Below, piece after piece: positions 16,549-24,162 of a stretch of DNA of 64,000 nucleotides (positions are counted from its first letter, which is position 1; every line of letters starts with the position of its first letter). The translations under genes were made by a program, and so were the position numbers. Source of the DNA: JAEYZS01 sp964469265 (GTDB lineage Bacteria; Bdellovibrionota; Bdellovibrionia; Bdellovibrionales; JAEYZS01); contig CAYXYF010000005.1 of assembly GCA_964469265.1 (NCBI GenBank), positions 1 to 64,000 on the forward strand, written 5' to 3'. The notes under the pieces are model-generated. The model was not told where the DNA came from, did not search any database, and worked only from the letters and a program-made list of their open reading frames with translations.

Positions 16549-17985
16549 ATGAAAGCTTTTAACTTATTAGCAATGTTGATTTTGTTTTTATCGATAGGTT
16601 GTGCCAAACCTGTATTTGATGTGGCTGCTAAAAATAAAGCACTAAACGATACAGTATTTGGTGAAAACGACGGTGATAACAATCACAACGTTGGAGAAAA
16701 CGACAACAACAATCATAATGTCGGTGAAAGAGATATTCATAGACCATGGAATCCAAATGAACCCATTTGGGGATGGCATAAAGATGGCCCTTTAGATTCT
16801 AAATTGGTTTGCTCTGACTCTTATACAAGATCTGTCGGGTACAACTTGTCTTCTGCAAGCCGATTAGAAATTCGTCTTCTTGATCAGTCAGGAAATATCG
16901 TTTGTAGAAACTCAAACACAGCTCAAATCAAATCACAAATAGTTGACCAAGGGACCTTCGTTGTTCCTTCATGCGCTAACGCGACGGCATTAAAATATGC
17001 AATTCAGCTTGTCGATCCGTCCAAATCAGTGGGCGCACATGATTTGTTAAACTTCCACCTTCAAAAAGCATTTGTTGTGCGTGAGTCAGTAGGGTCTCAA
17101 TGGACTTTCCTGTTAAGAGCGCACGATAAGAGAACAGTGAATATGGTTGAAGTCCTTTATGCCGGAAATAGAGACAACGAAGATGAGAAGTGTGAGCGGA
17201 GAGCATCGCCTCTGGTTATTAAAACGGATATGGCCGATTATAGAGGTGTTGAGCTAACGTCTCAAGATCGTGGTATCGATTTTGATATCCTAGGGGAAAG
17301 ATCAAATCCATATGCTCATGCGAAGAAAAGAATTTCGTGGGTTACAAAGTCCTCTTATATGTTCTTAGTGAAACCAAACAAACGTGGCCAAGTTTTAGGT
17401 ATCAATGAAATGTTTGGCGACAACACTAAAGGACCAGATGGCCAGTTTGCAACTGATGGATATCATGCGCTAGCGAAGTATGACCTCAACAAAGACAGAA
17501 TCATCGACAAAAAAGATGCAGTCTTCCGTGAGTTAGCATTATGGTCAGATAAAAACTTTGATGGAATAGCACAAAGAAATGAACTTATCTCCCTGAACAG
17601 AGCTGGTATTGAAGCCATCGATCTTGACTATGATGGAACATACCTTGAGACCGACCAATACGGAAACCAAACAACTATGAAATCTGTGGTGAAGTATAAA
17701 GGTGATGACAACTATAGACTTATCTTCGACTTGTGGTTTGCTTACGAAGATCTTCAGATTGACCGCATCCCAGACGTTGGCATCCGACCACTGCCAGTCA
17801 TTAGAGATCCAGCGCGCCGCCCTGATATTCCGTCGCCAGATGTGGACCGCGTACCGCGCGTACCAGACGTCGGTATCCCTCGTCTGCCAGATTTACGAAA
17901 TCCGATGCCGCTTCCGCCAGACATGAGAGGGCCGCACCCAGGACAACCGGTGATAATTGAGCGAATCGACCGAGGCGACAGATAA
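16549..17985 (+). CDS. paralogous calcium-loop lipoprotein with short linker and proline-rich tail
   Basis: The 478-residue protein is a tandem paralogue of the preceding gene. Lipobox LSIGC (Cys18) is followed by a short linker with two copies of an NHNVGE-type unit instead of the long acidic repeat. The core is closely similar (LVCSDSYTRSVGYNL, RRASPLVIKTD, HAKKRISWVTKSSYMFLVKPN). The EF-hand pair is DLNKDRIIDKKD and DKNFDGIAQRNE. It adds a ~75-residue C-terminal tail rich in Pro, Asp and Arg (units like PDVGIRPLP). ATG 16549 has GAGGG upstream; an earlier in-frame start at 16519 lacks a site and would disturb the signal. The two genes arose by duplication with divergent linkers and tails. 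Confidence 0.85.
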   Translation: MKAFNLLAMLILFLSIGCAKPVFDVAAKNKALNDTVFGENDGDNNHNVGENDNNNHNVGERDIHRPWNPNEPIWGWHKDGPLDSKLVCSDSYTRSVGYNLSSASRLEIRLLDQSGNIVCRNSNTAQIKSQIVDQGTFVVPSCANATALKYAIQLVDPSKSVGAHDLLNFHLQKAFVVRESVGSQWTFLLRAHDKRTVNMVEVLYAGNRDNEDEKCERRASPLVIKTDMADYRGVELTSQDRGIDFDILGERSNPYAHAKKRISWVTKSSYMFLVKPNKRGQVLGINEMFGDNTKGPDGQFATDGYHALAKYDLNKDRIIDKKDAVFRELALWSDKNFDGIAQRNELISLNRAGIEAIDLDYDGTYLETDQYGNQTTMKSVVKYKGDDNYRLIFDLWFAYEDLQIDRIPDVGIRPLPVIRDPARRPDIPSPDVDRVPRVPDVGIPRLPDLRNPMPLPPDMRGPHPGQPVIIERIDRGDR

Positions 17986-18009
17986 GAATATTAAACCTCA
18001 CAATCACAG

Positions 18010-18040
18010 AAGCGAATCGAAAGATTCGCTTTTGTTTTTT
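18010..18040 (+). terminator. rho-independent terminator after the lipoprotein pair
   Basis: A 9-bp stem AAGCGAATC/GATTCGCTT with a GAAA tetraloop is followed by TTGTTTTTT. This is a textbook intrinsic terminator ending the 14.8-18.0 kb transcription unit. Confidence 0.92.
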
Positions 18041-18093
18041 GTAATTCAGATGTATATTACCTGCAGTTACAAACCCATTTCCAGAGAGGAACC

Positions 18094-18510
18094 ATGGCAA
18101 AGAAAACGACTGCAAAAAAAACTACTGCAAAAAAATCAACCGCAAAAAAAGTGACTAAGTCAAAAGCAAAGAAGAAGACTACAAAAAAATCCACGGCAAA
18201 AAAATCTCAGGCGCCATTAAACTCTCAACGGGTTGCGGAAATCGTTCGAAAAAAAGTTAGCGAACTTGAAAAAAAGCTATCGAAACTAGCAGACCAGCAA
18301 AAGGTATCTTTAAGTGGAAAGAAAAATGAAGTTTTGGGCAAGGCTCAAAAAGTTGTTGGTGAACTTGAAGTTGAAATCGAAAAAGTCCGCACTCAGGCTG
18401 AATCCACATTACAAAAAGTCCGTACCGATACGGAGGACCGAATTAACAAGTTAAAGGCTCAAGCCCTAACTCGTGCAAATAGGCTCCTTGATAAGATCAA
18501 AAATAGTTAA
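18094..18510 (+). CDS. histone H1-like lysine/alanine-rich DNA-binding protein
   Basis: The 138-residue protein has an N-terminal tail (residues 1-42) of KKTTAKK- and KKSTAKK-type repeats, almost only Lys, Ala, Thr and Ser, as in bacterial H1-like proteins and AlgP. Residues ~50-138 are a predicted long helix or coiled coil (VRKKVSELEKKLSKLADQ and QAESTLQKVRTDTEDR). The basic tail should bind nucleic acid; the coiled coil should oligomerise. In Bdellovibrio-type life cycles such a protein could compact the nucleoid in attack-phase cells, which is inference. AGAGGAACC precedes ATG 18094. The RNase HI gene follows 5 bp later. Confidence 0.8.
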   Translation: MAKKTTAKKTTAKKSTAKKVTKSKAKKKTTKKSTAKKSQAPLNSQRVAEIVRKKVSELEKKLSKLADQQKVSLSGKKNEVLGKAQKVVGELEVEIEKVRTQAESTLQKVRTDTEDRINKLKAQALTRANRLLDKIKNS

Positions 18511-18515
18511 AATCA

Positions 18516-18971
18516 ATGAGTTGGCCTAAGACCTTAAAAATATATACCGATGGTGCTAGTCGAGGAAATCCTGGGCCAGCATCTATTGGTGTGTCCTTTA
18601 CAACAACAAAAGATGAAGAAATAGATACTTTGTCTGAGGCCATCGGAAATCAGACGAATAATTACGCAGAGTACACAGCATTGGTTCGTGGCTTAGAGGT
18701 CGCTTTAGAAAATAACGTGGAGAATGTTTGGATCCGTACCGATAGCCAGTTAATGGTTCGCCAACTTCAAGGCCAATACAAAGTTAAATCGGACAGCATA
18801 AAAGACTTATATGCTACTGCAATGGTTTTACTAAAGAAGTTTTCAAAAGTAAGAATTGAACACGTGATGAGAGAACAGAATAAACGGGCTGATGAGCTTG
18901 CAAATCTTGCCTTGGACCGAAAATTCAAAGATGTAAAATTATTCGAGTACGACGAAGAGTTCGATGATTAA
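18516..18971 (+). CDS. rnhA: ribonuclease HI family protein
   Basis: This is a 151-residue RNase H fold protein with all four carboxylates: Asp12 in IYTDGASRGNPGP, Glu52 in NNYAEYTAL, Asp76 in RTDSQL and Asp126 in RADELAN. The GNPGPASIGV start and NNYAEY motif match the RNase HI type found in many bacteria and archaea rather than the E. coli enzyme with its basic handle. It removes RNA from RNA:DNA hybrids. It begins 5 bp after the histone-like gene and overlaps the convergent subtilase gene by 4 nt. Confidence 0.92.
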   Translation: MSWPKTLKIYTDGASRGNPGPASIGVSFTTTKDEEIDTLSEAIGNQTNNYAEYTALVRGLEVALENNVENVWIRTDSQLMVRQLQGQYKVKSDSIKDLYATAMVLLKKFSKVRIEHVMREQNKRADELANLALDRKFKDVKLFEYDEEFDD

Positions 18972-20092
18972 TCAGCCATCTGCGCTGGAGTTCTTTCATT
19001 TAAATCTGCGTTTTCAATAAATTCTGTAAGGATTGATTCAAGTTTTTCAGTACTTGCTGAAAACATATCAATATTCATAAGTTTGGTGTTTTCAGTAATA
19101 ATCCCGTTTGCGCTAGTATTATTTCCTTTCATTACCATTGCCCTGTAAGCATTTAGATTTGTCTGATATTTGGTTTTACCGTCTAGGGCGGAATTATATT
19201 TGCCAGTATTAACAATTCTTTGAATATAAGTTTTGTAAGGCATGCCAGGCTCTGCGCCGATAACTAAACTCAGGGCGCCTGTAACAAAAGCAGTAGCCTG
19301 AGAAGTTCCTGTCATTCGACCATAGCGACCACCAGGTAGAGCCGATAAGATGCTTTCTCCGGGCGCTGCGATATCAATCGTCTCTTTTCCAAAATTGCTG
19401 GATGTGACTAAGCTTGAGTCTTCAGTTAAAGAGGCAACAGATACAATATTATTTAAGTCATAACTTGCTGGGAAAAAGGGCTTAGCATCTGAATCTTCAG
19501 TATCATTTCCTGCGGCGGCTACAAATATTATCCCGCGATCTTTTGCACGCTGGATTGCTTTTTCTTCTTCAGGATTTGCGCCAAATCCTCCGCCAGAATA
19601 GTTAATGATATGAGCGCCGTTTTTTATTGCATAGTCTATGGACCTTACGGTGTTGTGAAGGTTCTTATCGGATAGTGATCGCGGATCATAATACTTAACT
19701 ATCATGAGTTCGACGTTGTCGGCGACGCTATTAATTATTCCTGATATATGTGTTCCGTGTCCGTGAAAGTCCCTTACATCTCCGTTATTATCTACAAAAT
19801 TCCATCCATATATATCGTCAACCCATCCGTTACCATCGTCGTCAATATTGTTATTAGGAATTTCTCCTTTATTGATCCAAAGACTGTCCTTAAGAGCGCT
19901 ATGGTGAATGTCTGATCCTGTATCAATAACTGCAACAACTATTTTTTCATTGTTTTTAAGAAGCGGCTTGAATCGATGTGCTTCTATATTTTTTAAGCCC
20001 CAGCTTTCTGTCTTAGATTCTAACTCTGGGGGTCTCCCTTGGGCGGTGGTACTGGTTATCAAATATAATACTAATATTGCACCTCTTATCAT
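18968..20092 (-). CDS. second subtilisin-like (S8) protease, secreted
   Basis: The 374-residue protein has a short signal peptide (MIRGAILVLYLITSTTAQG) and almost no propeptide: the catalytic Asp57 (VVAVIDTGSD) comes only ~38 residues after the predicted cleavage site. His112 (HGHGTHISG), Asn196 (AAAGNDTE) and Ser264 (TGTSQATA) complete the active site. A calcium-like DDDGNGWVDDIYGWNF segment closely resembles that of the lipoprotein subtilase at 12.9-14.5 kb, so the two are related. The last ~60 residues are outside the S8 domain. AAGGAG precedes ATG 20092. The Rhs-like gene is just upstream on the same strand (15 bp). Confidence 0.92.
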   Translation of the reverse strand: MIRGAILVLYLITSTTAQGRPPELESKTESWGLKNIEAHRFKPLLKNNEKIVVAVIDTGSDIHHSALKDSLWINKGEIPNNNIDDDGNGWVDDIYGWNFVDNNGDVRDFHGHGTHISGIINSVADNVELMIVKYYDPRSLSDKNLHNTVRSIDYAIKNGAHIINYSGGGFGANPEEEKAIQRAKDRGIIFVAAAGNDTEDSDAKPFFPASYDLNNIVSVASLTEDSSLVTSSNFGKETIDIAAPGESILSALPGGRYGRMTGTSQATAFVTGALSLVIGAEPGMPYKTYIQRIVNTGKYNSALDGKTKYQTNLNAYRAMVMKGNNTSANGIITENTKLMNIDMFSASTEKLESILTEFIENADLNERTPAQMAD

Positions 20093-20107
20093 AACGTCTC
20101 CTTTGTT

Positions 20108-21097
20108 CTAATAAATTTGTTCGCCGTTTCTTATAATCTTTATGGGGTTGTCAGTGGTTGGATGATAGAAGATTTCAATGTTGGATTTGGATTTGCCTGA
20201 GATATATTGGATTTTGTACCGCTTAAGGTAATGGACATTGTCTTCGCCAAGCTCAGACCAGAATTCAAAAGTTTTAGTTAAAGGTTGCTTATCTGGACAT
20301 TTTTGTACAACTCTTGAAAGCTGGTAGAGGGTATCAGTATTGCTCGTAGAAAAGTCAAAATATTCCTGACATCCGTTAGGTTTTATAACTTTCACAACTT
20401 GATCTGAATCATTATTGTAAGCAATACGCGTCCGGGATTTGTTAGGTGTCGTTATTGATTCCATGTTATTAAGGGTGTTGTATTCAAAGACAAATGTTTG
20501 TTTTTGTGAGTCTGTAACACCCGTGAGGTTGCCATCTCTGTAGCTATAGATGCCAAGCGCTTTAGTCCTATCACTTATTTTGCTAATCGTATTAAAAGAA
20601 TTAAAGAAGACCTTAAATGAACCATTCCTTGTTCCGAGTTCAAGAGGTCTTTTATCTTTATATTTGATAGTGAGTTTCTTTTGTTTTTGGTTAATTTGAA
20701 TCAGTTGACCTTTTTTATTAAACACAAGCTGTTCGTTATTTTTTCTAAGGACATAAAGACTATTTTTATACTCAATCTGATAAACCTTTGTTTGGGACTC
20801 GTAGATTCTCATTCGAGAAGCATGATCCTCGGACTGAATCCCAAACTCTAAATCTTGATCACAATCTCTAAATACGAGCCGGTGTGCATTTATAATCTGA
20901 AGGGATTTTTCAATAGTACTGCACCATCCGAAGCCAAAGAAGCCTTTGTAGATTGACCGGCTATTGTAGGTGCGAGTGAGTTCGGGTAAATCTTTAAAGG
21001 CTACATTATAACTTGCATCCTTCATGTTTACTTCGGCGTAGATGTTGGGGGTAGATAAGAGGAGTAAAATTGCGGTGACTATAAATAAATGTTTCAT
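20108..21097 (-). CDS. secreted Rhs/YD-repeat-like protein (short, no toxin tail)
   Basis: This ~329-residue product has a signal peptide (MKHLFIVTAILLLLSTPNIYA). The mature N terminus contains ELTRTYNSRSIYKGFFGFGW, the start of the DUF6531/Rhs core, followed by YD-like repeats (GNLTGVTDSQKQTFVFEYN; NMESITTPNKSRTRIAYNN). Full Rhs proteins are >1000 residues and end in variable toxins; here only the first few repeats remain and the frame ends cleanly. ATG 21097 is preferred because it begins the signal peptide; a TTG at 21118 would extend it by 7. It lies 15 bp upstream of the second subtilase, so they probably form one operon. Confidence 0.75.
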   Translation of the reverse strand: MKHLFIVTAILLLLSTPNIYAEVNMKDASYNVAFKDLPELTRTYNSRSIYKGFFGFGWCSTIEKSLQIINAHRLVFRDCDQDLEFGIQSEDHASRMRIYESQTKVYQIEYKNSLYVLRKNNEQLVFNKKGQLIQINQKQKKLTIKYKDKRPLELGTRNGSFKVFFNSFNTISKISDRTKALGIYSYRDGNLTGVTDSQKQTFVFEYNTLNNMESITTPNKSRTRIAYNNDSDQVVKVIKPNGCQEYFDFSTSNTDTLYQLSRVVQKCPDKQPLTKTFEFWSELGEDNVHYLKRYKIQYISGKSKSNIEIFYHPTTDNPIKIIRNGEQIY

Positions 21098-21249
21098 AGT
21101 CACTTTTGATATGTGCAACGCTGGGACCAGCTCATTTTGCTCTAATTTTCACTACGAGTGCTTTAAGCTTTTCATTCGTCAATGAAATCGTTTACACCTA
21201 TAGTTGCTTTATATTTGAGTACAATATATGCGACTGTAGATTTTTATAT

Positions 21250-21267
21250 AAACTGTTAAAACAGTTA
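21250..21267 (-). terminator. weak hairpin after the diguanylate cyclase gene
   Basis: AACTGT/ACAGTT with a 4-nt loop lies ~25 nt past the stop of the GGDEF gene on the minus strand and is followed by TATATAAAAATC. The stem is short and AT-rich, so this is a low-confidence terminator. Confidence 0.3.
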
Positions 21268-21290
21268 TGCGTGATTTTTTGATTTAAGGC

Positions 21291-22385
21291 TTAAGCAGCT
21301 TTAATAGCGCCATAAGGAATCACGCTATAGCGGTTTCTTCCGTACTGCTTGGAATTATATAACGCCTCATCCGCACGCTTTAGCCATTTTGTTAATGATT
21401 CTCCAGATGTAGCTTCTGCGACTCCTATTGAGACAGTAAATCGTATCTCAAGTTTATCGTGGATAAAGACTTCCTTTCTAACTCTTTCAAGAATCTCTTC
21501 AGCTTTTTTAACGGCGTGATCCTCTTTGTAATCGGGAAGAATAATAATAAACTCTTCTCCGCCTGTTCGCGCCACAAATTGGCCAGGTTTTTGGCAAGTC
21601 TCCTGTAGTAGTTTGACACATTCTTTTAAAACGTAATCGCCAATATCATGGCCATAGGAATCATTGATCTTTTTAAAGAAATCAATGTCGAGGGTAAGTA
21701 TCGATGTTGGAACTTTGGAGAGTTCAAACAAGCGATAGTGTTTTTTGATTTGTTCATCAAAGCTCATTCTGTTGTATGCACCAGTAAGATGATCGAGCCT
21801 CATGTTCTGATTAACCTCAACAAGCTTCTTTCTTACAGAGGACAAACTCTTTTCAACCTTATAAAGTGTTTTTTGACGACTTTGGTCTCTGCGGTTTTGA
21901 TATTCGATATATAAATCGATAAACTCGCGAGATTTTACTCTAAGATCGTCAATGGAGTTGGCTTCAACGGCTTCTCGTAAGTGGTTGAGATGGACACTGA
22001 CCTCGTTATCTTGCATTTGTTCATAGCGGGCATCTTCAGCAAGTTGGTCTGCAAAGTCCCAAATGATGTTTTTAAAATCTTCGAATGTTTTTTGGATATA
22101 AGAGTATTCATCAATTCTGTAACCCGTGAAGAACTGTCGAATTCGAAATAAGAGTTTTTCAATATCGCTTTTGCCGTTAACCAATGCTTTAGAGTATTCG
22201 TCTAAAGATTCACGAACTTTGCGGACAGGATGTTTTTCAACTTCAAACAGATGTTTTGAATAAGTATCAAGAATGTAAAGAAGGGTTGCTCGTTCTTCTG
22301 ACATATGGACTGCCGTATGTTTAGAGCTGTCAGATCCCCAGTCTATTTCAAACTGGTTTACTAATTTCTTTACCCATTGTTTCAA
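21291..22385 (-). CDS. GGDEF-domain diguanylate cyclase
   Basis: The product is ~364 residues. The first ~190 are helical with coiled-coil character (KTLYKVEKSLSSVRKKLVEVNQ) and no recognised sensor. The C-terminal GGDEF domain has LTGAYNRMSFDEQ, LDIDFFKKINDSYGHDIGD and an intact GGEEF signature. The product inhibition site (RxxD before the signature) is replaced by K-P-G-Q, so feedback inhibition through that site is unlikely. It makes cyclic di-GMP, and PilZ proteins occur elsewhere in the window. I choose TTG 22385 because GGAGG sits 5 nt before it; the longer TTG at 22397 would overlap that binding site. Confidence 0.9.
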   Translation of the reverse strand: MKQWVKKLVNQFEIDWGSDSSKHTAVHMSEERATLLYILDTYSKHLFEVEKHPVRKVRESLDEYSKALVNGKSDIEKLLFRIRQFFTGYRIDEYSYIQKTFEDFKNIIWDFADQLAEDARYEQMQDNEVSVHLNHLREAVEANSIDDLRVKSREFIDLYIEYQNRRDQSRQKTLYKVEKSLSSVRKKLVEVNQNMRLDHLTGAYNRMSFDEQIKKHYRLFELSKVPTSILTLDIDFFKKINDSYGHDIGDYVLKECVKLLQETCQKPGQFVARTGGEEFIIILPDYKEDHAVKKAEEILERVRKEVFIHDKLEIRFTVSIGVAEATSGESLTKWLKRADEALYNSKQYGRNRYSVIPYGAIKAA

Positions 22386-22528
22386 AGATGCCTCCAAGGT
22401 TTAATACCATTCTTAAATCGGTATCTTAGAGGCCTTTTTTGAACATTTATAAAATTAAAAACATAAACAGAAAAACTTTAAACAGTATTCGTAAAACTTC
22501 GTCTCTCGTTGAGACAAGACTTGTGCGC

Positions 22529-22570
22529 AAAAAAGAAAGGGAGCTTAAGTCTTTCAACCTAAGCTCCCAA
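22529..22570 (-). terminator. rho-independent terminator of rnpB
   Basis: On the minus strand GGGAGCTTA and TAAGCTCCC pair (inner pairs extend the stem to ~12 bp) and are followed by TTTCTTTTTT. It lies directly 3' of RNase P RNA. Confidence 0.9.
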
Positions 22571-22582
22571 AAATCAAGATTT

Positions 22583-22956
22583 GTTATGACTGTAAGCCGG
22601 ATTCTGTTTTTGATCTGATACTTGATCTCAAATCAAAAGATTATCATTTCTCTAGGCCAGTGATTACTCACAGGCTCAAGCGATCTTACCCGAATACTTC
22701 GTACTGGCCGTACTTAACTACCGAAGTAGTGTGTATCCCTATTTGATCTTGCTCCATGCAGAGTTTAGCTGTTTTCACTCTTTTTGCTCCCTTAAGGTCT
22801 CCCGTTCCCAACCAAAAGATCATAGCTACTCAGACATTCTCTCTGTTCCACTGTTCCTTTAGCCAGCAAGCTGACTAAGAGGGCGGTTAGCCCTTGCACT
22901 GCCATGCGGAGTCCAGACTTTCCTCTAGTTAAAAACTAGCGATAATCCGTCACAAC
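22583..22956 (-). ncRNA. rnpB: RNase P RNA (bacterial type A)
   Basis: The minus strand carries the conserved 5' part (GAGGAAAGTCTGGACTCCGC, then CAGTGCAAGGGCTAACCGCC) and the universal 3' part (ACAGAATCCGGCTTACAG). Ends GTTGTGAC and GTCATAAC pair as P1, giving ~374 nt. This is the catalytic RNA that matures tRNA 5' ends. A plausible promoter lies upstream (TAGACT, 18 nt, TATAAC), and a strong terminator downstream. Confidence 0.95.
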
Positions 22957-23008
22957 GGATTAAGTTATATCCTATTTCTGCCGAAAAAGTCTAGTCTGGA
23001 GCAGATTA

Positions 23009-23113
23009 ATGATCGACTACTACTTCCCACGCAAAATAGGCCTACTTTTCCTGCTCACGCTTGGGATTTTTTACCTATATTATCAACTTCTGCCCTATTT
23101 CCCGTGGATTTAG
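23009..23113 (+). CDS. 34-residue predicted single-pass membrane protein
   Basis: A short frame starts at ATG 23009 with GGAG at 22998-23001 and a 7-nt spacer, and encodes M-I-D-Y-Y-F-P-R-K followed by ~20 hydrophobic residues (IGLLFLLTLGIFYLYYQLL) and a P-Y-F-P-W-I end. The positively charged PRK before the helix suggests an inside N terminus. Its stop overlaps the convergent methyltransferase stop by 4 nt (TTAG), a layout seen repeatedly for real gene pairs here. It reads away from rnpB. I know no family for it. Confidence 0.6.
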   Translation: MIDYYFPRKIGLLFLLTLGIFYLYYQLLPYFPWI

Positions 23114-24162
23114 AGTTTTTTGGCGTAGATTATTAGTTCGGTCCCAGCGGTTCTGGTGGTCTGGGCTTTCCATTTTGTCCAGTATAAGAATTGAAATTTC
23201 TTTTTTAGCCGCTCTCGGTATTCCCATTCAGTTCCACCGTAGGGCGGACCGCTTAAGTTATCGATGGTAAAAAATATTCCTAGCAGGTGTCCATGGTCTG
23301 CAAGTACGGAACGATAAACGCTGACAAGTTCCTGCCTTCTTGTCGGATCAATTGCACAAAAAAGTGTATGTTCAAATACCAAATCAAAGTAATTTAAATA
23401 TTTATCGGGAAGATCAAAAATATCTGCATGAAGGTATTTAAGATTGTCATTTGGTGGATAAAGTTTTTTCGCCTGTTCTATGGCTTCTTCACTAAAATCT
23501 ACCGCTGTGACAACGTTGCCTCGCTGGGAAAGTTCGTAGGCATCGTGTCCTTTCCCACAGCCAACGACTAAAACCCTACTCTTTGGAATTTTAAGCTGTG
23601 GAATGATGTCTTTTAAAATTGGAGAAGGTCCCTCAAGATCCCATCCTGGTTTTTGGGAGCTGTCTTGGTAAATATTAGTCCAAAACGCAGAGTCAGAAAC
23701 ATCAGCGTTAGAAGTATAGTAAGGATTTATTTTATAATACTGACCGTGACTAGTAATTCCATCATCATCAAATTCATCAACGAGGTTGAAGAGCTCATTT
23801 TGAGCTTTTCTTGAAAACACAAATGGGATCATGTCTTTAGTGCGACCGTGGAATCGGTCCCACTCATCCACCGAAAGTGAAGATAAGTTCAGGGGGAGTT
23901 TAATTCCGTAGGGAAGTTCAATTTCCCATTGACTGTCGTTGAGGTGAGTCTGCCTTACAACATACGGTTGGTCAAAAGATTCGATAATATATCGATCGCC
24001 TTCAAACTCGGTTGCAAAACTATAGCGCTCAGGGATTTTCTTTATTCCAAGAAGCAGTGCTTTACCGAACTTTTCATCTTGCACCCTCAGCCCATTAATT
24101 TGCGGATAACCTTCTTCGTCAATCTGAACGGATTTGTATTCGTCACTATTGATCAGTTTCAG
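23110..24162 (-). CDS. TPMT-type SAM-dependent methyltransferase with an N-terminal extra domain; CTG start
   Basis: The C-terminal ~200 residues are a thiopurine-methyltransferase-like domain: SDSAFWTNIYQDSSQKPGWDL at its entrance, SAM motif I VLVVGCGKGHDAYEL, and VFEHTLFCAIDPTRR. The first ~150 residues form a separate domain of unknown function. The annotated-looking GTG at 24084 has no usable binding site, and the frame stays open and protein-like upstream to 24213 without ATG, GTG or TTG. A CTG at 24162 has GGAGAG five nt before it and would give M-K-L-I-N-S-D-E-Y-K, so I propose CTG as the start, overlapping the upstream gene by 17 nt. Substrate unknown. Confidence 0.8.
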   Translation of the reverse strand: MKLINSDEYKSVQIDEEGYPQINGLRVQDEKFGKALLLGIKKIPERYSFATEFEGDRYIIESFDQPYVVRQTHLNDSQWEIELPYGIKLPLNLSSLSVDEWDRFHGRTKDMIPFVFSRKAQNELFNLVDEFDDDGITSHGQYYKINPYYTSNADVSDSAFWTNIYQDSSQKPGWDLEGPSPILKDIIPQLKIPKSRVLVVGCGKGHDAYELSQRGNVVTAVDFSEEAIEQAKKLYPPNDNLKYLHADIFDLPDKYLNYFDLVFEHTLFCAIDPTRRQELVSVYRSVLADHGHLLGIFFTIDNLSGPPYGGTEWEYRERLKKKFQFLYWTKWKAQTTRTAGTELIIYAKKL

